From Candidatus Saccharimonadota bacterium (GTDB lineage Bacteria; Patescibacteriota; Saccharimonadia; Saccharimonadales; Saccharimonadaceae): a stretch of 64,000 bases of DNA. A program made the translations under genes and the position numbers. The notes under the pieces were generated by a model, which saw only the letters and a program-made list of their open reading frames with translations, did no database searches and had not been told where the DNA came from. The stretch lies in contig JAFRJX010000006.1 in assembly GCA_017432025.1 (NCBI GenBank), forward strand, positions 62,001 to 126,000, in the 5' to 3' direction. Positions 53,694-62,268 of the stretch are shown here, in pieces. Numbering within the stretch: the stretch's first letter is position 1; every line of letters starts with the position of its first letter.

Positions 53694-56600
53694 CTACTTT
53701 CTGTAGGATTTTTTGATTCCTACTACGCTTAATGTAGCCATTGCTAATGAGATTACAAATACTGTACTCCAAACAGTGATCGTATCTGCTGTAGTCGGGT
53801 TATTGTTTTGGCCAGAGATAGTGAAGGTTGTGGATGCACTACCATTGGTCCAGTTAAGGGTAAGCGTGTGTGTGCCGTTTGCCAATGTATTAAGATATGC
53901 TGGCTTCAAGGTAACGATGGTGCTTCCTTCGGATTTTTCGTATTTATCCTCCGAAATAATTGTGCCATCTACCGCGACGCTTTCAAGAATGTTAAATTCG
54001 CCACTGCCTCTTACAGTAAGGCCATCATCTTTGTTATCGACTACTGAGTGCGTCTGATTCTCGCCTTCAAGAATTTCATATTCTACAAGACTAGGAGTAA
54101 CTTCGACGAACACCCTCAAGAGATCGAGGTCATTGTTGACGTATTCGGCGGCAAGCGCTTGGCCATTCACTGTGACGGAAACGTTTCTTGCAAATACATG
54201 TTGGTCATCATTTGCAGCAAGATAGATTGCTGCGTAATATTTGTTTCCTTTAATCAGTGCGCCAGTGAAGTATTCTGGGTCAAGACTCCTGGAGGTGTAC
54301 CAGTTACTGTAGTGAGCTCCATTAACGTCGTACTCTGAATTAGCCGGTACCTCTACGGTTACTTGTGGACCTTGAGTAGTTGGATCATTTACATTAGTCA
54401 TTGTTATTTCTGTACCTGCAACCGGGGCAGTGACTGTGATGTTTACGCTTGTAATATTTGTGTAGTCATCGTAAATATCGTGCCATTTGAGGAACAAAGT
54501 GGTGTCACTCGTGATTGGCTGACCAGTGTACTCGGTTTGGAAATTTGCTTCATAGTAGAAACCGTCGAGTTCGTAGTCATTGTAGTAATCACGAAGATCA
54601 TAGCCATCGGCATCTTTTGGTTGAGTAATTGGATTACCTGCAACTACTTGTTGGTCAACCGGTCTAAGATCTTCTCTTAGGATTCCACCATCATCAAATC
54701 TGACGGTATGAATCTTTTTCCAGTTGGCGACAAGTATGATGTCACTATCAAGTGCTGTCGAGAAATTGAAATATGATTTACCCGAGGCAACTTCACCTGT
54801 GTTCTCATTGATGATCGCCTCATCTTTGGACCAGCCGGCGAGTTCGTATCCATCACGTGTTACGTTTTGTGGCTCGGTAGCCGTACCAAGTGCAACTACT
54901 TCCTGTGACTCTGTACCACTACCACCATTGGTATTGAAGTCTACTTCAACGGTCGTTGATCTAGTGACATTTACTTCAGTGTAGTAGTAATTCATGAGGA
55001 AGCCAGAGTCGTATCCATGAGCATGGCATTTTGCATCGTCCACGATTTCGTCGTCGCCATTTACACAGATTAGTGTACCGAGACCCTGTTCTATATGACC
55101 GTTTTCGGCATATTTGTATGGTTCGGTATTAGAGAATAGCGGTGTGCTGTCGATTAGTGGGCTGTTTCCCATTGCTTCGTCAAATTCGGTTTTTTTCTGT
55201 GTAATGAGAGCCGGAATGTCGTTTTGGTACCTAACCGTGATGTTCTGAGTTTGTTCTTTTGCTGCTTGGTATTTATTCTTTAATACCCAATCTCTCCAAA
55301 CAGGTGTTACTACGATATTGGAATTAACTGTAATTTCTTCGCCAGGATATTTATAGCCAACTCCTTCCACATTCCATTTGTCGAAGACTTTGTTCCAAGC
55401 CGGTTCAAAATCGTTGATTGGAAGCTCATAAGTATCGCCACTCGCTACGTCTACGCTTTGCATTGAGCCGGTACCACCGTTGCCATCAAAGCTTACCGTA
55501 TAAGAACCCGGGGCTGGAGCTGCGTTAGTCGTAAAGGCAATCGTGCCGTCCACCGTTGTCTGCGTTGAGCTCATCCAAACCGCTCTCTCATTATTAATAA
55601 AGATCCAAACAGGCGTTTCGTAGCTATAACCTTCGTCAACAGTAAAATGCGCTCTTAAGATGTAGGTAGTGTTTTCCGCATAAGTAGTACTCATGTCGGT
55701 GATCTCAGTGCCAGGCTCCTGAGCGGTGCCACCTTCGTACCACTTTAGGACTGAAACTGTATAATGTTCGTTTACCGGAGTGATTGTCGTTACCATTGGA
55801 TCGCCGGCGACTGGAGCTGAAATACTAGCTCTGAATTCATTAATAGCATCTTCATCAATCCACATTGCGGTGAATTCAATATCATTATGAACTTCAGTTA
55901 CCATTCCTGGTTTATAGTTTCCCTCAACGCTCATCCAATAGCCAAATTTCTTGTTGGCTGGAGCTTCAAAAACGTTTTCTGGGAGGGTAAGTTCGTCGCC
56001 ATCATTCTTTGGGATGGTAAATGTTTCGCCGGTACCATCTCCTGGAACAAATGTCATAGTGAGGCCGGTCTGTGGGCCATCTTCGTTCCATACGGCATGT
56101 AGTTCTACATTTCTATCAAGCGTAAATTCATCGCCTGCGTTAAATGAACCGACCGTTTGTCCTTGATCGTCAAGTTCTTCCCAGACGAGGAATTCTGTTT
56201 CGCCCTTCACTGGAGTTGGAAGTTGAATAATTGTACCAGCTTCATCCGTGACGGATGGGATTGCAGTACCGCCTCTAGTATCGTAGGTTAAAGTGAAAGT
56301 CTGAACTGCCGGTGTTGTAATTGCGACAATTATATAAGTGTCAATATTTTCATAGACGTTAAAGTATTCATCTGGTTCCGAGCCATTTACGGTAATATTG
56401 TCTAACGTCTCATATGTAATTGCATAGTCGTCAGTGGCATGGATATTGATTCTGGCATAGTAGGTAGTATTTGGTAAGATTTCGCCTTCAAATAGCTCCA
56501 TGCATGCGTCAGAGCCGCCTGTACACAAACCTTGTACCCAGTCCGGCATGACGGCTTGATATTTATCCTCTTCATCTGATGCAACATTCGGGACAATATT

Positions 56601-57992
56601 TGGCTCGTTCATGTCATTTTCTTGGTTGTATGTAAGTGTAACCACATCACCGATTGTTGGTGGTTCGAGCGTGAAGCTCATCGATGTTAGTTTTTCGCGC
56701 CAGTGAGCATATACTGTGGTTGGACCCGTGACAGTTTCTTCCCAGCCCCATGGCTCGGTTGCTTCCGGGTCCTTAAACCAGCCATCAAAAATGTAACCTT
56801 CGATTGGATCCGGCTCTTCTAAATCAACTGGAAAACCGATATACGCAACAACTGTTGATTCGTCTTGCTCTGGGTTATTGTAGAAGTTTAGGTTATAAGT
56901 AAAGTCCGTTGGGACGCCTTGAACCCATTTCAAATATACCGTAACGTCATCATCGAGTATTTCTTCGCCGTTAAGTTCTTGGTCACATTCTGCATCGAAG
57001 CAGACGCCGACTAAGAGCATATCTTCGGTTGGGTGAGTCGGCTGGATATTGGTTAGTGCCAATGCCTCCATTATCGTTTGGCCTTTAATACCAAAAACCA
57101 CGTTACTCGGCAGGATTGGATCGCCTCCGTTTTCGTCAACAGTGATTTCGACAACGTCTTCTTGTGGTACGAATCTTGGTGCGAAATATTGACCACCTTC
57201 TGGAATAAATTGATAAGTAGGTTCTGTGGTATATACATGGTCTCCGAAATAAGATTCGCCTGGACCAATGTTCGGATCAGCAGCGTACCATCCCATAAAG
57301 GCATAGCCAAACTCCGGAGTAGCCGTAATGGTAACCGGAGTATCTAGTTCTACTGAAAGGAAATTGTTTGAGGAGGTTAATTCAGTGTTGATTTTTGCTT
57401 GTTCATCAGGGTCATCTGTAGTGAAGTTTACGGAATATGTACCGCCTTCGCCGTTGTGGAGGACGTGAAAGTCGATGGTTGTCATTATGATTGGCTGGGA
57501 TACTTCGGCGGTGCCGAGATCGATGTAGACAAAAATTGTCGATTCATCGCTGGAGTCTGTAACCACCATGGAATTACCCACGTTTGTGTACTCTTCGCCA
57601 TTAAAATAAATAATATATTGTGATGCATCTTGGTTAAATGAATATGCTGCATCGCTAATTTCTATGACGAACCGCATGGCATATCTAGTAGTTCCGTCGG
57701 CTACGGCAGTCGGTGTATCGGTGCCAAATGCATGCCATGAGCCATCTCCGCTCGCCCAATACGACCAACCAGTACTATATTCATTAGTTGTGGTGCCTTC
57801 GGTCGAGTTTGTATATGAGATTGCCGGCAACTCGCCTTCCGTTACGCTCGTGATTGTGCTTGAAAGCTGTACCGACGAGATAGTTGTGTCCGCATATGTA
57901 CTGACTGCTTTTAATAGCTGTAATATGCCGACCACGGCAAAAGCAACCACAGCCGCAGCCAATGGCAAAAACTTAAATTTGATTTTTTTCAT
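53694..57992 (-). CDS. Large cell-wall-anchored protein with InlB-like repeats and NPTTA sorting signal
   Basis: 1432 aa. Signal peptide to about residue 34. A long stretch of beta domains includes InlB-type repeats that end in VYLKW, VYAHW, LHAVW, FTAMW or VTPVW (for example around NLNFYNNPEQDEST and FTLTYDTRGGTAIP), alternating with unknown domains with DEGYSYETPVW-type strands. Near the C-terminus lies an Ig-like X2-type domain (SVAVDGTIISEDKYEK, GTHTLTLNW). The end has NPTTA (residues 1398-1402, bases 53787-53801), a hydrophobic stretch and KKSYRK, a complete sorting signal of the class B type. Strongly acidic overall. Presumed adhesin or host-contact protein. Confidence 0.88.
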   Translation of the reverse strand: MKKIKFKFLPLAAAVVAFAVVGILQLLKAVSTYADTTISSVQLSSTITSVTEGELPAISYTNSTEGTTTNEYSTGWSYWASGDGSWHAFGTDTPTAVADGTTRYAMRFVIEISDAAYSFNQDASQYIIYFNGEEYTNVGNSMVVTDSSDESTIFVYIDLGTAEVSQPIIMTTIDFHVLHNGEGGTYSVNFTTDDPDEQAKINTELTSSNNFLSVELDTPVTITATPEFGYAFMGWYAADPNIGPGESYFGDHVYTTEPTYQFIPEGGQYFAPRFVPQEDVVEITVDENGGDPILPSNVVFGIKGQTIMEALALTNIQPTHPTEDMLLVGVCFDAECDQELNGEEILDDDVTVYLKWVQGVPTDFTYNLNFYNNPEQDESTVVAYIGFPVDLEEPDPIEGYIFDGWFKDPEATEPWGWEETVTGPTTVYAHWREKLTSMSFTLEPPTIGDVVTLTYNQENDMNEPNIVPNVASDEEDKYQAVMPDWVQGLCTGGSDACMELFEGEILPNTTYYARINIHATDDYAITYETLDNITVNGSEPDEYFNVYENIDTYIIVAITTPAVQTFTLTYDTRGGTAIPSVTDEAGTIIQLPTPVKGETEFLVWEELDDQGQTVGSFNAGDEFTLDRNVELHAVWNEDGPQTGLTMTFVPGDGTGETFTIPKNDGDELTLPENVFEAPANKKFGYWMSVEGNYKPGMVTEVHNDIEFTAMWIDEDAINEFRASISAPVAGDPMVTTITPVNEHYTVSVLKWYEGGTAQEPGTEITDMSTTYAENTTYILRAHFTVDEGYSYETPVWIFINNERAVWMSSTQTTVDGTIAFTTNAAPAPGSYTVSFDGNGGTGSMQSVDVASGDTYELPINDFEPAWNKVFDKWNVEGVGYKYPGEEITVNSNIVVTPVWRDWVLKNKYQAAKEQTQNITVRYQNDIPALITQKKTEFDEAMGNSPLIDSTPLFSNTEPYKYAENGHIEQGLGTLICVNGDDEIVDDAKCHAHGYDSGFLMNYYYTEVNVTRSTTVEVDFNTNGGSGTESQEVVALGTATEPQNVTRDGYELAGWSKDEAIINENTGEVASGKSYFNFSTALDSDIILVANWKKIHTVRFDDGGILREDLRPVDQQVVAGNPITQPKDADGYDLRDYYNDYELDGFYYEANFQTEYTGQPITSDTTLFLKWHDIYDDYTNITSVNITVTAPVAGTEITMTNVNDPTTQGPQVTVEVPANSEYDVNGAHYSNWYTSRSLDPEYFTGALIKGNKYYAAIYLAANDDQHVFARNVSVTVNGQALAAEYVNNDLDLLRVFVEVTPSLVEYEILEGENQTHSVVDNKDDGLTVRGSGEFNILESVAVDGTIISEDKYEKSEGSTIVTLKPAYLNTLANGTHTLTLNWTNGSASTTFTISGQNNNPTTADTITVWSTVFVISLAMATLSVVGIKKSYRK

Positions 57993-58077
57993 CTATTACC
58001 TCCTATGCATCTAGATGTATGAAACCCTTAATATAATAATTTTAGCATATGTATTATATGTATGTATATACTTTTTA

Positions 58078-58102
58078 TGAAAAAAGCCTCACTATGGAGG
58101 CT
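58078..58102 (-). terminator. Terminator of the 58124 minus gene
   Basis: Stem AGCCTC (58085-58090) with GAGGCT (58097-58102), and a minus-strand T-run (A-run at 58079-58084). Confidence 0.75.
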
Positions 58103-58123
58103 AATTTCTTTTTTATTTAACGA

Positions 58124-58675
58124 TTATTCTTCAATGGCTTTTTTGTTGTACTTGGATTTGCCAAGACCAAGGATGAGCCAACAGATGTCTGGGAAGAAGA
58201 AGAGACAGACGGCAAAACCAGTGCCCTTACCAAAGGCTTTGGCGCCGTTTCTGGCCACCCAAACCATAGTGACGATGGCGAGTGCAGCAGTGAGGATTTC
58301 GCCAATAATGACGGCTGGATTATCAAAACTGTTAAAGACATATTGGTATTCGGTGCCAACTTTGACAATTTCTACATTGGCGCTAGCGGTCATTGCGCTC
58401 GTAACGACAATACCGCCGAGGAATACCCAAAAGTACCATTCTTCGATACCAAGAATTCTAAAGAGAATATAGATATTATAGAAAGGAATCAGAGATTTCC
58501 AGCCTTTTTCGCCTGCTTTTTCGAAGACCTTCCAAGTGGCAATTATTTGCAAAACGGCGAACAGTATCGCGATTCCAACGATGAATGCGATAACCCCACC
58601 GACGACGGCACCACTTACGAAGGCTTCAGTTTTAGTAGCCCCGCTAAGTAGTTCCTCAAGTTCTGCGTTTAACAT
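58124..58675 (-). CDS. DUF5684-type membrane protein
   Basis: 183 aa. Four hydrophobic helices. The loop KVFEKAGEKGWKSLIPFYNIYILFRI is the characteristic sequence of DUF5684 membrane proteins (no known function), and the C-terminal half has the matching FPDICWLILGLGKSKY. AAGGAG before the ATG and a minus-strand TATAAT with a leader of about 25 bases. Monocistronic. Confidence 0.8.
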   Translation of the reverse strand: MLNAELEELLSGATKTEAFVSGAVVGGVIAFIVGIAILFAVLQIIATWKVFEKAGEKGWKSLIPFYNIYILFRILGIEEWYFWVFLGGIVVTSAMTASANVEIVKVGTEYQYVFNSFDNPAVIIGEILTAALAIVTMVWVARNGAKAFGKGTGFAVCLFFFPDICWLILGLGKSKYNKKAIEE

Positions 58676-58720
58676 GATAACTCCTTAATTATTTTCTTCA
58701 TTATAGCATAGAAAATGTGT

Positions 58721-58726
58721 TATAAT
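58721..58726 (+). promoter_or_regulatory. -10 of tRNA-Thr(TGT)
   Basis: TATAAT preceded by TGT (extended -10), 12 bases before the tRNA. Confidence 0.6.
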
Positions 58727-58738
58727 ACTAGTACATTT

Positions 58739-58814
58739 GCCGACTTAGCTCAGCTGGTAGAGCAACGGTTTTGTAAACCGTAGGTCGTCGGTTCAAGCCC
58801 GACAGTCGGCTCCA
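58739..58814 (+). tRNA. tRNA-Thr (anticodon TGT)
   Basis: 76 nt. Acceptor GCCGACT/AGTCGGC, anticodon stem ACGGT/ACCGT with loop TTTGTAA, T loop TTCAAGC, discriminator T, CCA encoded. It decodes ACA (and probably ACG). Confidence 0.95.
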
Positions 58815-58850
58815 TGAATGCATTTCTTTGCACATCGTATCTAGTCCTCT

Positions 58851-58879
58851 GGAGCCCTGCTTCGCATCGGCTCCTTTTT
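58851..58879 (+). terminator. Terminator after tRNA-Thr
   Basis: Stem GGAGCC (58851-58856) with GGCTCC (58869-58874), loop of 12 bases with an inner GC/GC pairing, followed by TTTTTA. Confidence 0.7.
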
Positions 58880-58895
58880 ATTTCATTTTCTTTTG

Positions 58896-58904
58896 TGCTA
58901 TAAT
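58896..58904 (+). promoter_or_regulatory. Extended -10, leaderless start of rmuC
   Basis: TGC-TATAAT, hexamer 58899-58904, 7 bases before the ATG at 58912. Confidence 0.65.
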
Positions 58905-58911
58905 CGTTTTT

Positions 58912-60045
58912 ATGGATATAGTTTTAGGTGTGATGGGGGTAATAATAATTATTTTGTTAATCGTTTTGATTTTTAAGAAGTCGGCTCCGGCGCAGTCGGC
59001 TGATTTTAAATCAATGGAAGAGCGGCTAATTCGTATGGAAGGTCAGGTTAAGGAAATTAATCCTTCGATTGATCGTAACTTCCGGGAGAACCGCAAGGAA
59101 ATCGCGGAGAATCTCGAAAGACTCCAAACTGGCAATGAGAAGAAGCTTGAGGAAATGCGCGAGACGGTCGATGAAAAGCTTAAAGCATCGGTTGAAAAGC
59201 GTTTTAACGAAAGCTTCAAATCGATTTCTACCCAACTCACTCAGGTCTATCAAGGTCTTGGCGAGATGAAAAGTATGGCGACCGAAGTTGGTGACTTAAA
59301 GAAGGTTATGGAAGGCGTTAAGACGCGCGGTATTTATGGTGAAGTTCAGCTTGGCTCGATTATTAGTGATATGTTAAATAAATCGCAATACGAAGAAAAT
59401 ATTGCGACTAAACCGGGTTCAAGCGATCGCGTGGAGTTCGCAATCAAGATGCCAGGGAAAGAAGACAATGTCTATCTCCCGATTGACTCCAAGTTTCCGG
59501 TCGAGAATTATTCGCGTTTAATTGCCGCTTACGATGCCGGCAATAAGGCTGATATTGCAACTTATCAAAAAGCACTCGCAAATGATGTTAAGGAGCAAGC
59601 TAAGAAGATTTCGACTAAATATATTGAACCGCCAATGACGACCGAGTTTGGAATTATGTTTGTGCCGACTGAATCGCTCTATGCGGAGATTATCCGGATT
59701 CCAGGTCTTTCTGATGAGATTCGTAAGAAACAAAAGATTACGATTGCTTCACCATCAACGCTTCCCGTGATGTTGAATGGTCTTGTAATGGGCTTTAGGA
59801 CGCTGGCGATCGAGAAACGTTCAGCTGATGTTTGGCAAACACTCGGGGCTGTTAAAACCCAATTTGGAAAATTTGGAGAGCTGCTTGAAGGTGTACAGAA
59901 GAAACTGCAAGAATCAGCCAATAAGATCGAATCGGCGAGAACTACTTCTCGTCAGATTGAACGAAAACTTAAGGATGTAGAAGAATTGCCAGAAACTGAA
60001 TCAGCAAAACTAATAGGAGAAATATCAAATGAGTCTGAAGAGTAA
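58912..60045 (+). CDS. rmuC: DNA recombination protein RmuC
   Basis: 377 aa from the chosen start, MDIVLGVMGV. One N-terminal membrane helix (1-20) and a coiled coil (about 35-125). The RmuC domain follows: TRGIYGEVQLGSIISDML, VEFAIKMPGKEDNVYLPIDSKFPVENY, EPPMTTEFGIMFVPTESLYAEI, TIASPSTLPVMLNGLVMGFRTLAIEKRS (nuclease-fold core). RmuC limits inversion at short repeats and is thought to cut DNA structures. In-frame codons upstream to 58828 fall in the terminator and promoter, so the start at 58912 is preferred. Overlaps the next gene by 17 bp. Confidence 0.93.
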   Translation: MDIVLGVMGVIIIILLIVLIFKKSAPAQSADFKSMEERLIRMEGQVKEINPSIDRNFRENRKEIAENLERLQTGNEKKLEEMRETVDEKLKASVEKRFNESFKSISTQLTQVYQGLGEMKSMATEVGDLKKVMEGVKTRGIYGEVQLGSIISDMLNKSQYEENIATKPGSSDRVEFAIKMPGKEDNVYLPIDSKFPVENYSRLIAAYDAGNKADIATYQKALANDVKEQAKKISTKYIEPPMTTEFGIMFVPTESLYAEIIRIPGLSDEIRKKQKITIASPSTLPVMLNGLVMGFRTLAIEKRSADVWQTLGAVKTQFGKFGELLEGVQKKLQESANKIESARTTSRQIERKLKDVEELPETESAKLIGEISNESEE

Positions 60046-61546
60046 ACTCACTCGTAGAAACCGCGATTATATAGTACTTTTTATTCTGAATGCAGCCGGA
60101 ATGATTTTGGAGCTGGTTGCCTCCAGATTAATGTCGCCGTATTTTGGTAATAGTAATTTTGTTTGGACGGCAATCATTGGCATTATTCTTCTGGCTGGTA
60201 GTCTTGGCAACATCCTTGGCGGCAAGATAGCAAATAAGAGAAATGCTAGATACCTCACAATTATGCTGTTACTTTTTGCTGCGATTTATCTAGCCATCAC
60301 GCCGATGATTGATGCGCCGATTCTCTCGGCTATCAAGTCCGGCAATAACGGCGTCCAATTCTCGTCGGTGATTTCTAGTATTGTCTTTTTCTTGGTGCCG
60401 GCAACGATACTCGGCATTATCACTCCGATTATCATGAAAGAGCACATTGCCAGTAGCAAGGATCAAGGCAAGGAATCTGGTACGATTACTGCGGTGATTG
60501 CGATTGGTAGCTTGCTCGGCACTTTTATAGGTGGTTTCTGGATTATTCCAGCAATTGGTACAAGACTTATTTTCGATGTACTTGCTATCACAATTATCTT
60601 GATGGTGCCACTCTTTATGCCAATCACTGATACGAAGAGCATTAAACTCAAATGGCGCTACTTCTTTGCAATGCTGCTGGCGACCATTATAGCAGTTGCT
60701 TCTATCATTACGGTTAATAGTATGACCAAGAATGTTGAGGGCTCGGTTAGTATCGATACTGAATATGGTCGCATAATTGTCGAGGATGGCATTCTAGGTA
60801 ATGATGAGGTGCGTTATTACAAGCAAAGTGGCGCTTATTCTTCAGCTACATTCCTGGCTGAGGATAAGAAATATGATCTCGTCTTTAATTATCTGAAGAA
60901 ATATGACGAAATGTTTAAATTCCTAAACGTGAAAAATACTGCAATGATTGGTGGCGCGGCTTATCAATATCCAAAGTATTTCATTTCGAATTTCAAGGAT
61001 AAGTCTATGGATGTGATTGAGATTGATCCGATGTCGACAGAAATTGCGAAGAATTATTTCTTCCTTGATGATTTAGTAAATGATTTTGACACCGAATCTT
61101 CCGGTCGACTTGGTCTTTATAATGAAGACGGACGTGTCTTCCTAGCTGATTCAACCAAGAAGTACGACGCAATTCTGAATGATGCTTTCTCAGGCGAGGT
61201 ACCGGTGGGAACTCTTGCGACCGTCGAAGCTGCCAAGATTATCAAGAGTCGCTTAAATAAAGATGGTGTCTACATGTCGAATGTCTTAGGTGCGGTTAGC
61301 GGTCATCGTGGTAAGTTTTTACGTTCTGAAGTGAAGACCTTGAGACAAGTCTTTAGACATGTCTACGTAATGCCAGTCTATGAAAATGCTACCAGTAATC
61401 AATACGTGAACTGGATGGTGATTGCTACCGATAATGATAAATATGTACCTAAGACTGTCGATATTGAGATTACCGATAAAGACATCACTCTTACTGATGA
61501 CTATTGCCCAATTGATAGTTTAGTTACAACTGAATATTTTGATTAG
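60029..61546 (+). CDS. Spermidine synthase-like protein fused to a polytopic membrane domain
   Basis: 505 aa. Residues 15-235 form about seven to eight membrane helices (MILELVASRLMSPYFGN at the start is characteristic of this family). From about 250 a Rossmann methyltransferase/aminopropyltransferase fold follows: VRYYKQSGAYSSATF, TAMIGGAAYQYPKYFI (SAM-type loop), MDVIEIDPM, YDAILNDAFSGEVP, MVIATDN. The function of such fused MFS/spermidine-synthase proteins is unresolved; polyamine formation or methyl transfer are both possible. AGGAG lies before the ATG inside rmuC. The stop overlaps that of lepB on the other strand by 4 bp. Confidence 0.87.
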   Translation: MSLKSKLTRRNRDYIVLFILNAAGMILELVASRLMSPYFGNSNFVWTAIIGIILLAGSLGNILGGKIANKRNARYLTIMLLLFAAIYLAITPMIDAPILSAIKSGNNGVQFSSVISSIVFFLVPATILGIITPIIMKEHIASSKDQGKESGTITAVIAIGSLLGTFIGGFWIIPAIGTRLIFDVLAITIILMVPLFMPITDTKSIKLKWRYFFAMLLATIIAVASIITVNSMTKNVEGSVSIDTEYGRIIVEDGILGNDEVRYYKQSGAYSSATFLAEDKKYDLVFNYLKKYDEMFKFLNVKNTAMIGGAAYQYPKYFISNFKDKSMDVIEIDPMSTEIAKNYFFLDDLVNDFDTESSGRLGLYNEDGRVFLADSTKKYDAILNDAFSGEVPVGTLATVEAAKIIKSRLNKDGVYMSNVLGAVSGHRGKFLRSEVKTLRQVFRHVYVMPVYENATSNQYVNWMVIATDNDKYVPKTVDIEITDKDITLTDDYCPIDSLVTTEYFD

Positions 61547-62211
61547 AAACCACGGATCTTCTCGAATGGGAACAGTCTCATAATGACTGGCCCAACGATA
61601 CGGCAGTAAGGAATTGTACCAAGGCCGTTTCTTGAATCCCATGAATTTGAACCTTCACGATTATCGCCAGAAACGAATAATTCACCATCTGGCACCGTTA
61701 CATCAACTTCGCCGCTCGTATATTCTTTTGGGCCATCATCAGTAGCATGACGCCAAGTGGTATCATAATTAAAACCATCTGGATGTTCGTCGTTATAAAT
61801 AGTCATAATGCCAGCTTTAACAACAACCCGTTCGCCAGGAAAAGCAATTACGCGCTTAATAATATATTGATCAGCGACATTTTCTGGGACTGTACAGGTC
61901 ATTGGTTTTACGACGCCTTCTTCTTTGTATTTTTCAACGGATTTTTCATTCTCGTTCATAAAAACAATAATTTGGCCACGCTCCGGGATGTATTCTTGAC
62001 CGATAAAGTGAGCCCAGGATACGGCGGCACGGTTGACAATGACGCGATCATCGTTTTGTAAAGTGTTTTCCATGCTAACGCCGACTACATTATATGAACG
62101 ATAAATATAGGTATTAAGAAATAGAGTACCGAGAACAATCGCTACTACAAAGCCAGCAAGACTCAGAATATCTTTTAATAAAGGATGCTTTTGGAAAAAT
62201 GTTGGTTTCAT
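61543..62211 (-). CDS. lepB: Signal peptidase I
   Basis: 222 aa. One N-terminal membrane helix (16-37) and an exported catalytic domain with the Ser/Lys pair: Ser46 in VVGVSMENTL and Lys119 in YIIKRVIAFPGE, plus GELFVSGDNREGSNSWDSR and GPVIMRLFPF. It removes signal peptides from exported proteins, which fits the many secreted proteins in this window. An acidic loop (MNENEKSVEKYKEEG) is inserted between the Ser and Lys regions. A minus-strand TATAAT lies 7 bases before the ATG (leaderless). Confidence 0.96.
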   Translation of the reverse strand: MKPTFFQKHPLLKDILSLAGFVVAIVLGTLFLNTYIYRSYNVVGVSMENTLQNDDRVIVNRAAVSWAHFIGQEYIPERGQIIVFMNENEKSVEKYKEEGVVKPMTCTVPENVADQYIIKRVIAFPGERVVVKAGIMTIYNDEHPDGFNYDTTWRHATDDGPKEYTSGEVDVTVPDGELFVSGDNREGSNSWDSRNGLGTIPYCRIVGPVIMRLFPFEKIRGF

Positions 62212-62218
62212 GAAAATT

Positions 62219-62227
62219 ATTATAGCA
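62219..62227 (-). promoter_or_regulatory. Extended -10, leaderless start of lepB
   Basis: Minus-strand TGC-TATAAT, hexamer 62219-62224, 7 bases before the ATG. Confidence 0.65.
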
Positions 62228-62251
62228 CTTTTAAGCTTATATTAAATAATT

Positions 62252-62260
62252 TGGTATAAT
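62252..62260 (+). promoter_or_regulatory. Extended -10 of the 62269 gene
   Basis: TGG-TATAAT, hexamer 62255-62260, 8 bases before the ATG, so the leader is 0-2 nt. Confidence 0.6.
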
Positions 62261-62268
62261 ATAGCTGT

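Noticed and set aside
58828-58911. N-terminal extension of RmuC
   Set aside because: It would cover the tRNA terminator (58851-58879) and the TATAAT at 58899-58904. The start MDIVLGV at 58912 gives the normal membrane anchor.
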